A stretch of 64,000 nt of DNA from UBA1181 sp045601045 (GTDB lineage Bacteria > Bacteroidota > Bacteroidia > Bacteroidales > Paludibacteraceae). Location of the stretch: positions 40,015-104,014 of the forward strand of contig JAZRZA010000073.1 in the NCBI GenBank assembly GCA_045601045.1, written 5' to 3'. The position numbers were made by a program, and so were the translations under genes. Numbering within the stretch: the first letter of the stretch is position 1; every line of letters starts with the position of its first letter. The notes beneath the pieces are model-generated. The model saw only the letters and a list, made by a program, of their open reading frames with translations. It searched no databases and had not been told where the DNA came from. This document shows, piece by piece, positions 57,172 through 64,000 of the stretch.

Positions 57172-59460
57172 TTATTCAGCGATCACCTTGAATCGCTCCT
57201 CCCCGATTTGTACCAAAAGGAGTCCTTTGGCTTTCTCGACGACTGGAAGGCTGTTCCAGCCGCTCTCAAGGCTGACGTTGCCCTGCTGGATGAGAATGCC
57301 TTGCGCATTCCAAATTTGGAACGCACTCTCGTGTCCCGATTGCGCATAGATATTCATCATACCCTTCTGGATGAAAAGGAGGGTCTGTAGTTGTTGATAC
57401 GAATCTTTGAGGGCGGTAGGCATCTCTGTTATATTCACCATTTCTGATCGACTCAAGACCATTCCATCCTTTTCTATGGAGAAGAAACCCCTGCAGTGGT
57501 GAATAGGAAGAGTCCATGGGTAATCAATAGATCCCTTTGTCCGGGTAATTTCCGTTTTATTCGGAATCACATTGAAATAGTTGATGTTAATGCAACCTGA
57601 TTCTTTGATGAGGAGTCTGAACTTGCTTGCCACAACAGGTTGGAAGGTGGCTGTGTAGTTCTCTCCGATGGAAGCACCCTTCTCCAAAGTGACCCACTCG
57701 CCGTCGTTGTCGTATTGCAACTCGTACGAGTTGATGTTGCAGCCGATGCCAGAGGTCTCGTCGATGATGGCGCCAGCGATTTCGGTATTCGCTTCCAAGG
57801 TGAGTTCCAACCACTCGTTTTCCACACCAGCGGCGCCCCATCTGCCTTCATCGCCCTCGACCAAAGCGTTTTTAGCCTCCCAGCCAAAGGTGCCCTCGTC
57901 GTTCATCCAGATGGAGGATGCGTCGATCTCCTTTACTTGTGCGGATGGGTTCCAATAAAGGGAAACCTCGTAGTCAAGATCCATATCCACGCTGCATCGA
58001 ATGGTCTGTGTGGTGCCTCGTTCCCAGTAGGTATCGGCTTGGATCGGATACTCCCAAGTGAATTTTGGCATCGCCACGTTGTTTTTGAGCGATATGGTGG
58101 TTACGCTATTGGCGGGAAGGGTAATCTTCTCTCCCTCTTTGTATTGACCCAACACCTTGCTCCAAGTCTCGGAGGAAGGGACGGTCTGGATGATTTGTCC
58201 CTCGTCAGGCGTGGCGATAGGGAAGGAGAGGGTAGCGTTGTGGCTTGAATAACCCTTGTTGATCAATACCACGGTGTAGGCGTCGTTCTCTGGGCTTTTG
58301 AATGCGCAACTGATGACGTCGCCGTTGGTTGAGGCTGATCCGATGTGGAACCATCCTGGACGGACGAACTTGGAGAAGTGTCTTAAACCGTGGTACTCGG
58401 ATTGCACGATATAGCCATTGGATGATTTCCAATTACCTGTCTCCCAAGGGTTCTCTACGGTGACACAACCATCGCTTCCGCCCCAGATCAAATTCCAGTG
58501 GAGGTAGGCTGACACACGGTTGGCATTGAAGGCATTGGCCAAGAACCAAGCGGTGTGGAGCGCATCGATCTTCCTCTGCTCGCGCATGGAGCAATACTCC
58601 GTCATGAATTGTGGCTTATCAGGATAATCCGCCGCCAATGCCTTCATGGCAGGCAAGTAATCGTCCGGATAGGTATATTTGTCGTTATCGTGCGTCTGGT
58701 CACCGCTGTGGTAGTAGTGGAAGCAGTAGCCATCGAGCAGGTTCTTATCCAAAGCGTTGATGTACTTTTGGGTGTTGTTCCATCCGATTCCAAGCGGCTC
58801 AGGACCTAAGAATTTCGGACAGTGCGCCATTCCATCCATCGCCTTGTGGACAGCCTCCAGGGCTTTGGCATAGGAGGCCACGTCGCCGTTCTCCTTCTCG
58901 TCGAAGATGGTCGCCTCATATTGGGCATCCATGTCTGGCTCGTTTTGGATGCTGATGTAGTCGGGGATGACGCCCACCTCAATGTAGCGTTGGAGCGAGT
59001 TCTTCCACCAAGCGCCGAACTTATCGTAAACGAATTGGCCGTTCTCTTTCTTCAAAGAGGCCTTCGGGCCGCCGTTGGAACCATTTATGTCATTGTTGTT
59101 TTTCAGTGAAGGCGGTGCTGACCAGGAGGACATCTCGATGAAGAAGTTGGAACCCAACCGCTTCTTGCCCTCTTTGACGATCTCCGCGTCGTGGCTGAGG
59201 TTGGCGTTATCCTCTTGCGCCCAGTTACCCATGCGTAAGCCGGAAAGGCCCAAGCCGTTGAAAACGGTGTCGTAAATGGCGCTCTTGTTTTTGTGGGCGG
59301 TCACCCAGTTTTGATAATAAACCATACCTCCACCGATACCGATGACGGACTGATGTGTCTCTGTGGGAGAGACGTTGATGGTCACATCCGCGGCGAAACT
59401 TTGTGCCGCGAGAAGGGCGGTAGCGCCCAAGGTGAACAATTTAAATGAAATGTGTTTCAT
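57172..59460 (-). CDS. Secreted GH30 glycoside hydrolase with F5/8-type carbohydrate-binding domain
   Basis: 762 residues. Signal peptide MKHISFKLFTLGATALLAAQ then SFA. The (beta/alpha)8 catalytic part (~24-460) has the acid/base Glu in SIQNEPDMDAQYE (~178) and the nucleophile Glu in FMTEYCSMRE (~287), with the GH30 side beta-sandwich (NKGYSSHNATLSF). Next, ~490-640, a discoidin/F5/8 type C domain (WGAAGVENEWLELTLEANTE, SYELQYDNDGEWV, KFRLLIKESG). The last ~70 residues end in GLLLVQIGEERFKVIAE, similar to a type IX sorting domain, so it may be surface-anchored. GH30 enzymes cut xylan, glucuronoxylan or beta-1,6-glucan; the substrate cannot be told. No SusCD pair is nearby. Confidence 0.85.
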   Translation of the reverse strand: MKHISFKLFTLGATALLAAQSFAADVTINVSPTETHQSVIGIGGGMVYYQNWVTAHKNKSAIYDTVFNGLGLSGLRMGNWAQEDNANLSHDAEIVKEGKKRLGSNFFIEMSSWSAPPSLKNNNDINGSNGGPKASLKKENGQFVYDKFGAWWKNSLQRYIEVGVIPDYISIQNEPDMDAQYEATIFDEKENGDVASYAKALEAVHKAMDGMAHCPKFLGPEPLGIGWNNTQKYINALDKNLLDGYCFHYYHSGDQTHDNDKYTYPDDYLPAMKALAADYPDKPQFMTEYCSMREQRKIDALHTAWFLANAFNANRVSAYLHWNLIWGGSDGCVTVENPWETGNWKSSNGYIVQSEYHGLRHFSKFVRPGWFHIGSASTNGDVISCAFKSPENDAYTVVLINKGYSSHNATLSFPIATPDEGQIIQTVPSSETWSKVLGQYKEGEKITLPANSVTTISLKNNVAMPKFTWEYPIQADTYWERGTTQTIRCSVDMDLDYEVSLYWNPSAQVKEIDASSIWMNDEGTFGWEAKNALVEGDEGRWGAAGVENEWLELTLEANTEIAGAIIDETSGIGCNINSYELQYDNDGEWVTLEKGASIGENYTATFQPVVASKFRLLIKESGCININYFNVIPNKTEITRTKGSIDYPWTLPIHHCRGFFSIEKDGMVLSRSEMVNITEMPTALKDSYQQLQTLLFIQKGMMNIYAQSGHESAFQIWNAQGILIQQGNVSLESGWNSLPVVEKAKGLLLVQIGEERFKVIAE

Positions 59461-59620
59461 AACAGTAAATAAAAAAGTAATAATGGTTTCTAGTTTCTAT
59501 TGCAAAGTTGGACAAAAAAAGGCAAATATTCAATGTTTAGGGCCTTTTTTTTGAATTCCGTCCCCTTGTTATTTGTAAGCGTAAAAAGGGGCTGGATTTG
59601 AGGAGAAACGATATTTTTCC

Positions 59621-59628
59621 TATCTTTG
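59621..59628 (+). promoter_or_regulatory. -7 box of argD
   Basis: TATCTTTG, with a leader of about 62 nt to the ATG at 59694. Confidence 0.6.
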
Positions 59629-59693
59629 TATCTAAATTGCGGAGCGGGAAAGATTACGCTTCATAATTTGAATAACAATAACATAGATTCTAT

Positions 59694-60824
59694 ATGAAAC
59701 TTTTTGATGTCTATCCGCTTTTCGATGTCAACATCGTAAAGGGCGAAGGTTGCAAGGTATGGGACGACAAGGGTCAAGAGTACCTTGATTTGTATGGTGG
59801 ACATGCTGTGATCAGCATCGGTCACTGCCATCCTCATTATGTGGAGAAGATGACCAAGCAATTGAATACACTTGGTTTCTATTCCAACTCAGTGATCAAC
59901 AAGTTGCAAGTGGAGTTGGCGGAGCGCCTCGGCAAGGCTTCCGGTTACGAGGATTACCATTTTTTCTTGGTGAACTCAGGAGCCGAGGCTAACGAGAACG
60001 CCCTCAAGTTGGCCTCATTCTATAACGGACGCAAGCGTGTCCTCTCTTCCGATAAAGCGTTCCATGGCCGTACCTCTTTGGCGGTCGAGGTGACCAACAA
60101 TCCTAAGATCGTGGCGCCAATCAACGACAATGACCATGTGACCTTCTTGCCGCTTAATGATTTGGCGGCATGGCAAAAGGAGATCGCGAAGGGTGATGTT
60201 TGCGCGGTGATCGTGGAGTGTATCCAAGGAGTCGGCGGTATCCGCATGGCGACCAAGGAGTTTATGCAAGGTTTGCGTAAGTCTTGTGACGAGACCAATA
60301 CCGTTTTGATCTGCGATGAGATCCAATGTGGATATGGCCGTTCAGGAAAGTTCTTCGCTCACCAACATTTGGATGTGAAGCCAGATTTGATCTCTGTGGC
60401 AAAGGGTATCGGTAACGGTTTCCCAATGTCCGGACTCTTGATCTCTCCTAAGTTCGTGCCAACTTACGGACAATTGGGTACCACCTTTGGTGGAAACCAC
60501 ATGGCTTGTGCGGCTGGTTTGGCTGTCTTGGATGTGATTGAGAAGGAGAACCTGGTGGAGAACGCCGCTAAGGTGGGTGACTACATCATGGAGCAGTTGA
60601 AGGCCGCTAACTTGCCTCACGTGGTGGATATCCGCGGTAAGGGATTGATGATCGGTGTGGAACTTGATTGTCCTCACAAGGAGGTTCGTAGCAAGCTCGT
60701 ATTCGAGCAACATGTATTCACTGGATGCAGCGGCACCAACGTGCTTCGTCTTTTGCCACCGCTCTGTTTGAGCAAGGCGGATGTGGACGAGTTTATTGTA
60801 AGGTTAAAAAAGGCTTTGGCTTAA
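59694..60824 (+). CDS. argD: Acetylornithine aminotransferase (class III, ArgD-like)
   Basis: 376 residues. PLP enzyme of arginine synthesis, transferring the amino group from glutamate. Seen: GHAVISIGHCHPHYVEKM, NSGAEANENALKLAS, FHGRTSLAVEVTNN, CDEIQCGYGRSGKFFAHQH, the PLP lysine in ISVAKGIGNGFPMS and LGTTFGGNHMACAAGLAVL. Shares a transcript with the HisIE-like gene 10 nt downstream, a pairing of arginine and histidine-type genes that is unusual. Confidence 0.93.
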   Translation: MKLFDVYPLFDVNIVKGEGCKVWDDKGQEYLDLYGGHAVISIGHCHPHYVEKMTKQLNTLGFYSNSVINKLQVELAERLGKASGYEDYHFFLVNSGAEANENALKLASFYNGRKRVLSSDKAFHGRTSLAVEVTNNPKIVAPINDNDHVTFLPLNDLAAWQKEIAKGDVCAVIVECIQGVGGIRMATKEFMQGLRKSCDETNTVLICDEIQCGYGRSGKFFAHQHLDVKPDLISVAKGIGNGFPMSGLLISPKFVPTYGQLGTTFGGNHMACAAGLAVLDVIEKENLVENAAKVGDYIMEQLKAANLPHVVDIRGKGLMIGVELDCPHKEVRSKLVFEQHVFTGCSGTNVLRLLPPLCLSKADVDEFIVRLKKALA

Positions 60825-60834
60825 TTTTTATAGT

Positions 60835-61407
60835 ATGACGAATGTGATTCAGGCGGTGGTGCAAGATGTGCGCACCCAAAAGATCCTCCGTATTGGTTAT
60901 GTGAACCAAGAGGCGATCGCGAAGATGGAGGAGACGAAAGAGGTTTATCTACTTAATGCGGATCAATCCGCTTTGGAATTGATCACTGGCGGTGAGTATT
61001 TCAAACCGGTTGCCATGGATGGATTGGTTTACAACACGGATAAGAGCGCTGTGATCATCAAGGCATTGCCAGAAGGATCCACCACAGGAGCCGACACTTT
61101 CCGCGGTGATAAGAACTTAGCCGATCTCTCCTTCCTCTCTTACCTTCAAGATTTCATTGAAAAGCGTAAGCGTGAGATGCCAGAGGGTTCATACACCACT
61201 AAACTCTTTACCAAGGGTGTGAACAAGATCTCCCAAAAGGTAGGCGAAGAGGCTGTTGAGACCATCATCGAGGCCACCAACGGTACAGGCGAGCAATTCT
61301 TGTATGAGTCTTCCGACCTTATCTACCACTTGATCGTGCTGCTTACCGAGAAGGGTTACCGCATCGAGGATTTGGCCAGAGAGTTGAAGGCAAGACACAA
61401 GGAATAA
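60835..61407 (+). CDS. hisE: HisIE-like protein with intact HisE but degenerate HisI domain
   Basis: 190 residues, the layout of the bifunctional histidine enzyme HisIE. The C-terminal HisE domain (~95-190, phosphoribosyl-ATP diphosphatase) is intact: KLFTKGVNKISQKVGEEAVE, TIIEATNG, ESSDLIYHLIVLL. The N-terminal HisI domain keeps its frame (VVQDVRTQKILRIGYVNQEA) but has lost its active site. The usual SRSR is NADQ, the DCDxDA metal motif is YNTDKSA and the HTGxxSCF end is TTGADTF. No Cys or His remains in it, so phosphoribosyl-AMP cyclohydrolase activity is not expected. No other his gene is nearby. A separate HisI may exist elsewhere. Confidence 0.8.
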   Translation: MTNVIQAVVQDVRTQKILRIGYVNQEAIAKMEETKEVYLLNADQSALELITGGEYFKPVAMDGLVYNTDKSAVIIKALPEGSTTGADTFRGDKNLADLSFLSYLQDFIEKRKREMPEGSYTTKLFTKGVNKISQKVGEEAVETIIEATNGTGEQFLYESSDLIYHLIVLLTEKGYRIEDLARELKARHKE

Positions 61408-61431
61408 CAGCGATTCATTAAGTTCCGATAG

Positions 61432-62253
61432 ATGCGATTCTGCGCTTGTGTGATCACCTATTATCCTGACGAGGCTTTACTTCGTGAGAATGTGGCGTGT
61501 TACCGGGACGAAGCGGATAAGGTCTATATTTGGCAAAACACGCCGTTGACGGATCGTCCCCGCTACCAGTGGGAGGATCTGGGCGAACGGGTGGAGTGGA
61601 TCGGAGAAGATACGAATGTGGGAATTTCCCACGCATTAAATGCGGTGTTGAGGCGATGCCAAGAGGAGGGGTACGACTACCTGCTCACCATGGACCAAGA
61701 CAGCCGTTTCGAGGATTTCAGTCACTTCTTGAGAAGGGTTGAGCGAGAACTCCCTTCTCGGGAAGTGATTTCTTTTGCCCCTGAGACGCCGGGAGAATCC
61801 GCACCGGAAGAAGCGTGGGCGGAGAAGGGGTATGTCATCACATCGGGTTCTATTGTGGATGTGCGGAAGGCCCTCTCCATCGGAGGCTACCGTGAAGAGT
61901 TTCTGGTGGATGGAATTGACTTGGATTTCTGCTTTAAAGCCAAGCGCGCGGGTTATAAAGTGATGATGCTAGGGGGAAATAAGTTGAACCAACAATTCGG
62001 GAAGACGATTCAAGTGGGAGAGAAGAAGATTGTCTCCTATTCCGCTAAAAGATTACACGATATTGTGTTGTCCCAATGGATGATGTGGGCCGAGTATCCA
62101 CACTATTTCAATAAGTTACACTTTCTGAAAATATTCTATCTGGGCGAACCTTACCATATTGTTTGCTATCAAAACAACAAACTAAGCAAGTTACTTGCCA
62201 TCGCGAAGGCTACCTTTGAGGGAGTCGCTTATCGTTTTCGTCTGACCAACTGA
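61432..62253 (+). CDS. Family 2 glycosyltransferase, rhamnosyltransferase-like
   Basis: 273 residues. CACVITYYPDEALLRENVAC and VYIWQNTPL at the N-terminus, NVGISHALNAVLRRC, the DxD in LLTMDQDSRF, and FLVDGIDLDFCFKAKRAGYK near residue 165 match rhamnosyl- or related transferases for O-antigen. It converges on the MFS gene with a 25-nt overlap of the 3' ends. Confidence 0.87.
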   Translation: MRFCACVITYYPDEALLRENVACYRDEADKVYIWQNTPLTDRPRYQWEDLGERVEWIGEDTNVGISHALNAVLRRCQEEGYDYLLTMDQDSRFEDFSHFLRRVERELPSREVISFAPETPGESAPEEAWAEKGYVITSGSIVDVRKALSIGGYREEFLVDGIDLDFCFKAKRAGYKVMMLGGNKLNQQFGKTIQVGEKKIVSYSAKRLHDIVLSQWMMWAEYPHYFNKLHFLKIFYLGEPYHIVCYQNNKLSKLLAIAKATFEGVAYRFRLTN

Positions 62254-63392
62254 TGGGTGAGGATGGTCATTAGGATGGTCAGTCCAAGCACGTAGCAATA
62301 GGCGACGCGCATGCTATATTCATCCGCGATCCTTCCGATGAGGAAGGGGCCGAAGAGGAAGGCTGTGCTGCTGACGGTATTCACCATTGCGATGCCCACA
62401 CCAGGGGAGACCTCCTTCTGATTTCCCGCTAAGGTATAGATGATAGGTACCAGGCAAGAGATGCCTAAACCTGTGATGAAGAAGCCCAAGGCGGCGAATA
62501 TGAAGTCGGTGTCCGCCACAATGGTAAAGATGCCGACGGTGGTCAAAACGCAACTTCCCAAGAGGATGACTGGGTCACTGTAACGTTTGCGGATAGGGTC
62601 TCCTATGAACCTTCCGATTGACATGAATGCCGCGTAAATGGTCAATCCGAGTGGCGCCAAGTTTTCAGGGAACTCCACAATGGTCTTCATGTAGATGGTG
62701 CTCCAGTTGGTGAAACTACCCTCCGTCACCCTCGAACACAGGGCAATGATGGCGATAAGTAGTAATATTCCCTTAGGCAATACAATCAGAGGCATACGCT
62801 TCACCTCTATGACACCTGATACATTCTCTTGCAAAAAATATCTTCTGATGCAGAAGACACAGAGGGTGCTGAAAATGCCTGCGAGGATATGGTGGTGGAA
62901 GACGGAGATATCCTGTGTAATGCAATAGACACTTAGGAGTGAACCGCAACAAACGCCGACGTAGTAGAGGGCGTGGAACATGGAGACGACCGGGCGTTTA
63001 TAGGCCCTCTCCACGAGGATGGAGTTGCCGTTGATCGCCACGTCCGTGATGGTCACCAAAGAGCCGTAGAGGGCGCAAAAAGGGTAGAGGAAGTAGATGT
63101 TTGGCATCAGTGTGATGAGCGGCAGGAGCAACATGTAGGCGTAGCTCGCCGCAGTCAGGTTTTTGCTGCCGAATCGGGCGATCAGGTGACAACTGAGTGG
63201 GGTGGTGATGAGTGAGCCGATGGCCATGCTGAGTGGAATGAAACTTAACTCTCCGATGCTCATCCCGAAGTGGGATTGGATGGCAGGATAACGGGTGATC
63301 AGGGAGGCGTATATGAATCCCATGATGAAATATTGCCCCAACAAGGCACGTCTAGCCATCTGTTTGGTGGCGGTAATTTTATTCGAATTCAT
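62229..63392 (-). CDS. MFS transporter
   Basis: 387 residues from ATG 63392; a longer frame to 63500 would pass the promoter-like TACCTTCG box on the minus strand at 63435-63442. About 12 hydrophobic spans; RYPAIQSHFGMSIGELSFIP and SCHLIARFGSKNLTAAS correspond to the first loop region, and GDPIRKRYSDPVILLGS to the central loop. Related to fucose-permease-like/putative MFS carriers. The substrate is unknown. Confidence 0.85.
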   Translation of the reverse strand: MNSNKITATKQMARRALLGQYFIMGFIYASLITRYPAIQSHFGMSIGELSFIPLSMAIGSLITTPLSCHLIARFGSKNLTAASYAYMLLLPLITLMPNIYFLYPFCALYGSLVTITDVAINGNSILVERAYKRPVVSMFHALYYVGVCCGSLLSVYCITQDISVFHHHILAGIFSTLCVFCIRRYFLQENVSGVIEVKRMPLIVLPKGILLLIAIIALCSRVTEGSFTNWSTIYMKTIVEFPENLAPLGLTIYAAFMSIGRFIGDPIRKRYSDPVILLGSCVLTTVGIFTIVADTDFIFAALGFFITGLGISCLVPIIYTLAGNQKEVSPGVGIAMVNTVSSTAFLFGPFLIGRIADEYSMRVAYCYVLGLTILMTILTHQLVRRKR

Positions 63393-63481
63393 CTCATTTA
63401 TACTTATGGTAGGAGGCTGCTCCTCATTCGGGCGCGAAGGTAGTGAATTTTGGAATAGGGTGGTGGAAGGGGGATGATAAA

Positions 63482-63515
63482 AAAAGAGCAAGAAGCCCAA
63501 GCCTCTTGCTCTTTT
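63482..63515. terminator. Terminator behind the CD225 gene
   Basis: AAAAGAGCAAGA (63482-63493) pairs perfectly with TCTTGCTCTTTT (63504-63515), 29 nt after the CD225 stop codon on the minus strand. Confidence 0.8.
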
Positions 63516-63544
63516 ATCTGAAAATTAATCGTCATCCTGAGATA

Positions 63545-63823
63545 TTACCTCATGTCGGCAAAAGCTGTTGCAAAACCTACAACAAACATGAAAATGAAAT
63601 ACAAGACGATGAAAATGCCTCCGAAGATAAGGCCTCTCTTCATCCATTTCTTCGCATCGTTGCTAGCAGCTTGAGCTGCATCGTATTGACCATTTGCGTA
63701 GAGAGTGGCAACTTTGCCTGCGTTGATAATGCCTATGATACCAAAAGGTAAGCAGCAAAATAGTGTTACTAGTACCGATTCAACCATGTAATTCTTAGGG
63801 CATACGGTCATGTTCTCTTCCAT
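63545..63823 (-). CDS. CD225/dispanin-family small membrane protein
   Basis: 92 residues. Two hydrophobic segments: an N-terminal half-span with VTLFCCLPFGIIGIINAGKV (the double cysteine and the PFG.i..i.a.kV pattern of CD225) and a C-terminal span IFGGIFIVLYFIFMFVVGF. A charged amphipathic piece (YDAAQAASNDAKKWMKRG) joins them. Human members of this superfamily (IFITM) block virus fusion; the bacterial members have no assigned role. Confidence 0.85.
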   Translation of the reverse strand: MEENMTVCPKNYMVESVLVTLFCCLPFGIIGIINAGKVATLYANGQYDAAQAASNDAKKWMKRGLIFGGIFIVLYFIFMFVVGFATAFADMR

Positions 63824-63859
63824 AATAAATAAATTTTAAGTACAAATTAAGTTTATGAT

Positions 63860-63904
63860 AAAGAGGGTGTATCAAAACTAATAAAGTTGCGATACACCCT
63901 CTTT
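63860..63904. repeat. 14-bp perfect palindrome near the right edge
   Basis: AAAGAGGGTGTATC (63860-63873) and GATACACCCTCTTT (63891-63904) with a T-run after it. It could be a plain terminator of a gene entering from the right or a solo repeat end resembling insertion-sequence termini (GAGGGTGTRTC). The last ~95 nt show no supported gene. Confidence 0.5.
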
Positions 63905-64000
63905 TTAACTCGTTGAGAATTGGATGGATTTTTAGGAGTGTAAAAATTCAGGATTGTCGCAAATATTCGATTCTCACGAACTGAAATTTTCATAAAAACA

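Noticed and set aside
63905..64000. Partial minus-strand reading frame at the right edge
   Set aside because: About 33 codons are open to the edge, but the frame reads through a perfect hairpin and stops just after it, and shows no recognisable motif.
1..64000. tRNA and rRNA genes
   Set aside because: The intergenic regions were scanned for T-loop (GGTTCGAATCC-like) and rRNA cores; only matches inside protein genes were seen.

Overview
The window looks like a chromosomal segment from an anaerobic member of the order Bacteroidales (phylum Bacteroidota). The evidence is the Bacteroidota -7 promoter box TAnnTTTG upstream of many genes, weak Shine-Dalgarno sites, traces of type IX secretion (a PorZ-like protein and at least one secreted protein with a C-terminal sorting domain), glutamine synthetase of type III, LL-diaminopimelate aminotransferase, an RprXY-like two-component pair, and a giant oxygen-sensitive CoA-dehydratase-activase protein. 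No tRNA, rRNA, CRISPR array or complete insertion sequence was seen. The species cannot be named from this sequence.

Layout. 1-3010: porZ-like (partial), rdgB, a possible small RNA and an RlmL-like rRNA methyltransferase with an RGG-type tail. 3037-16056 is an accessory island: a three-gene HipBST-like toxin-antitoxin locus, a duplicated PH-like membrane protein, a Fic protein, a long structured RNA, a five-gene membrane-tethered Hsp70 cluster, and a DUF234-type ATPase flanked by identical 49-bp repeats. 16057-24593: CYTH phosphatase and, divergently, a tight series glycosyltransferase / secreted lysyl-endopeptidase-like protein / formyl-THF cyclo-ligase / aroB / aroA / DUF1919 / MATE. 24618-27498: outer-membrane barrel, DUF1015, DUF4491. 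27524-42116: a nitrogen and diaminopimelate block (dapL-gltB-gltD-asnB, then an Rpn nuclease, dapF-glnN and a convergent Lrp/AsnC regulator); the AT-rich control regions before dapL and dapF share the motif TATCRTTTTGNTA. 42222-51485: CoA-dehydratase activase, Kef-type antiporter, RprXY-like pair. 51506-63904: argC, PIN toxin-antitoxin pair, a rod-shaped 6S-like RNA, a second Rpn nuclease, a phosphoethanolamine transferase, a GH30 glycosidase, argD, a HisIE protein whose HisI half has lost its catalytic residues, glycosyltransferase, MFS transporter and a CD225-type membrane protein.

The best candidate for an undescribed system is 6515-14402. A promoter drives a ~295-nt RNA with a long closing stem and a strong terminator. 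Immediately behind it lie five co-directional genes: a J-like protein without HPD and with a C-terminal membrane anchor; a protein with a signal peptide, an extracytoplasmic coiled coil, one membrane span and a cytoplasmic GrpE-like domain; an enlarged Hsp70; a protein-kinase-like/AAA+ fusion; and a TerB-like protein. Together they could form a membrane-signalled chaperone-remodelling machine for stress or phage conflict; that role is inference. A second notable element is a 50-bp palindromic promoter/operator shared by the Fic gene and the DUF234 ATPase gene on the two sides of this cluster. It has the same arms, the same length and the same offset of the -7 box at both genes, which suggests a common regulator.
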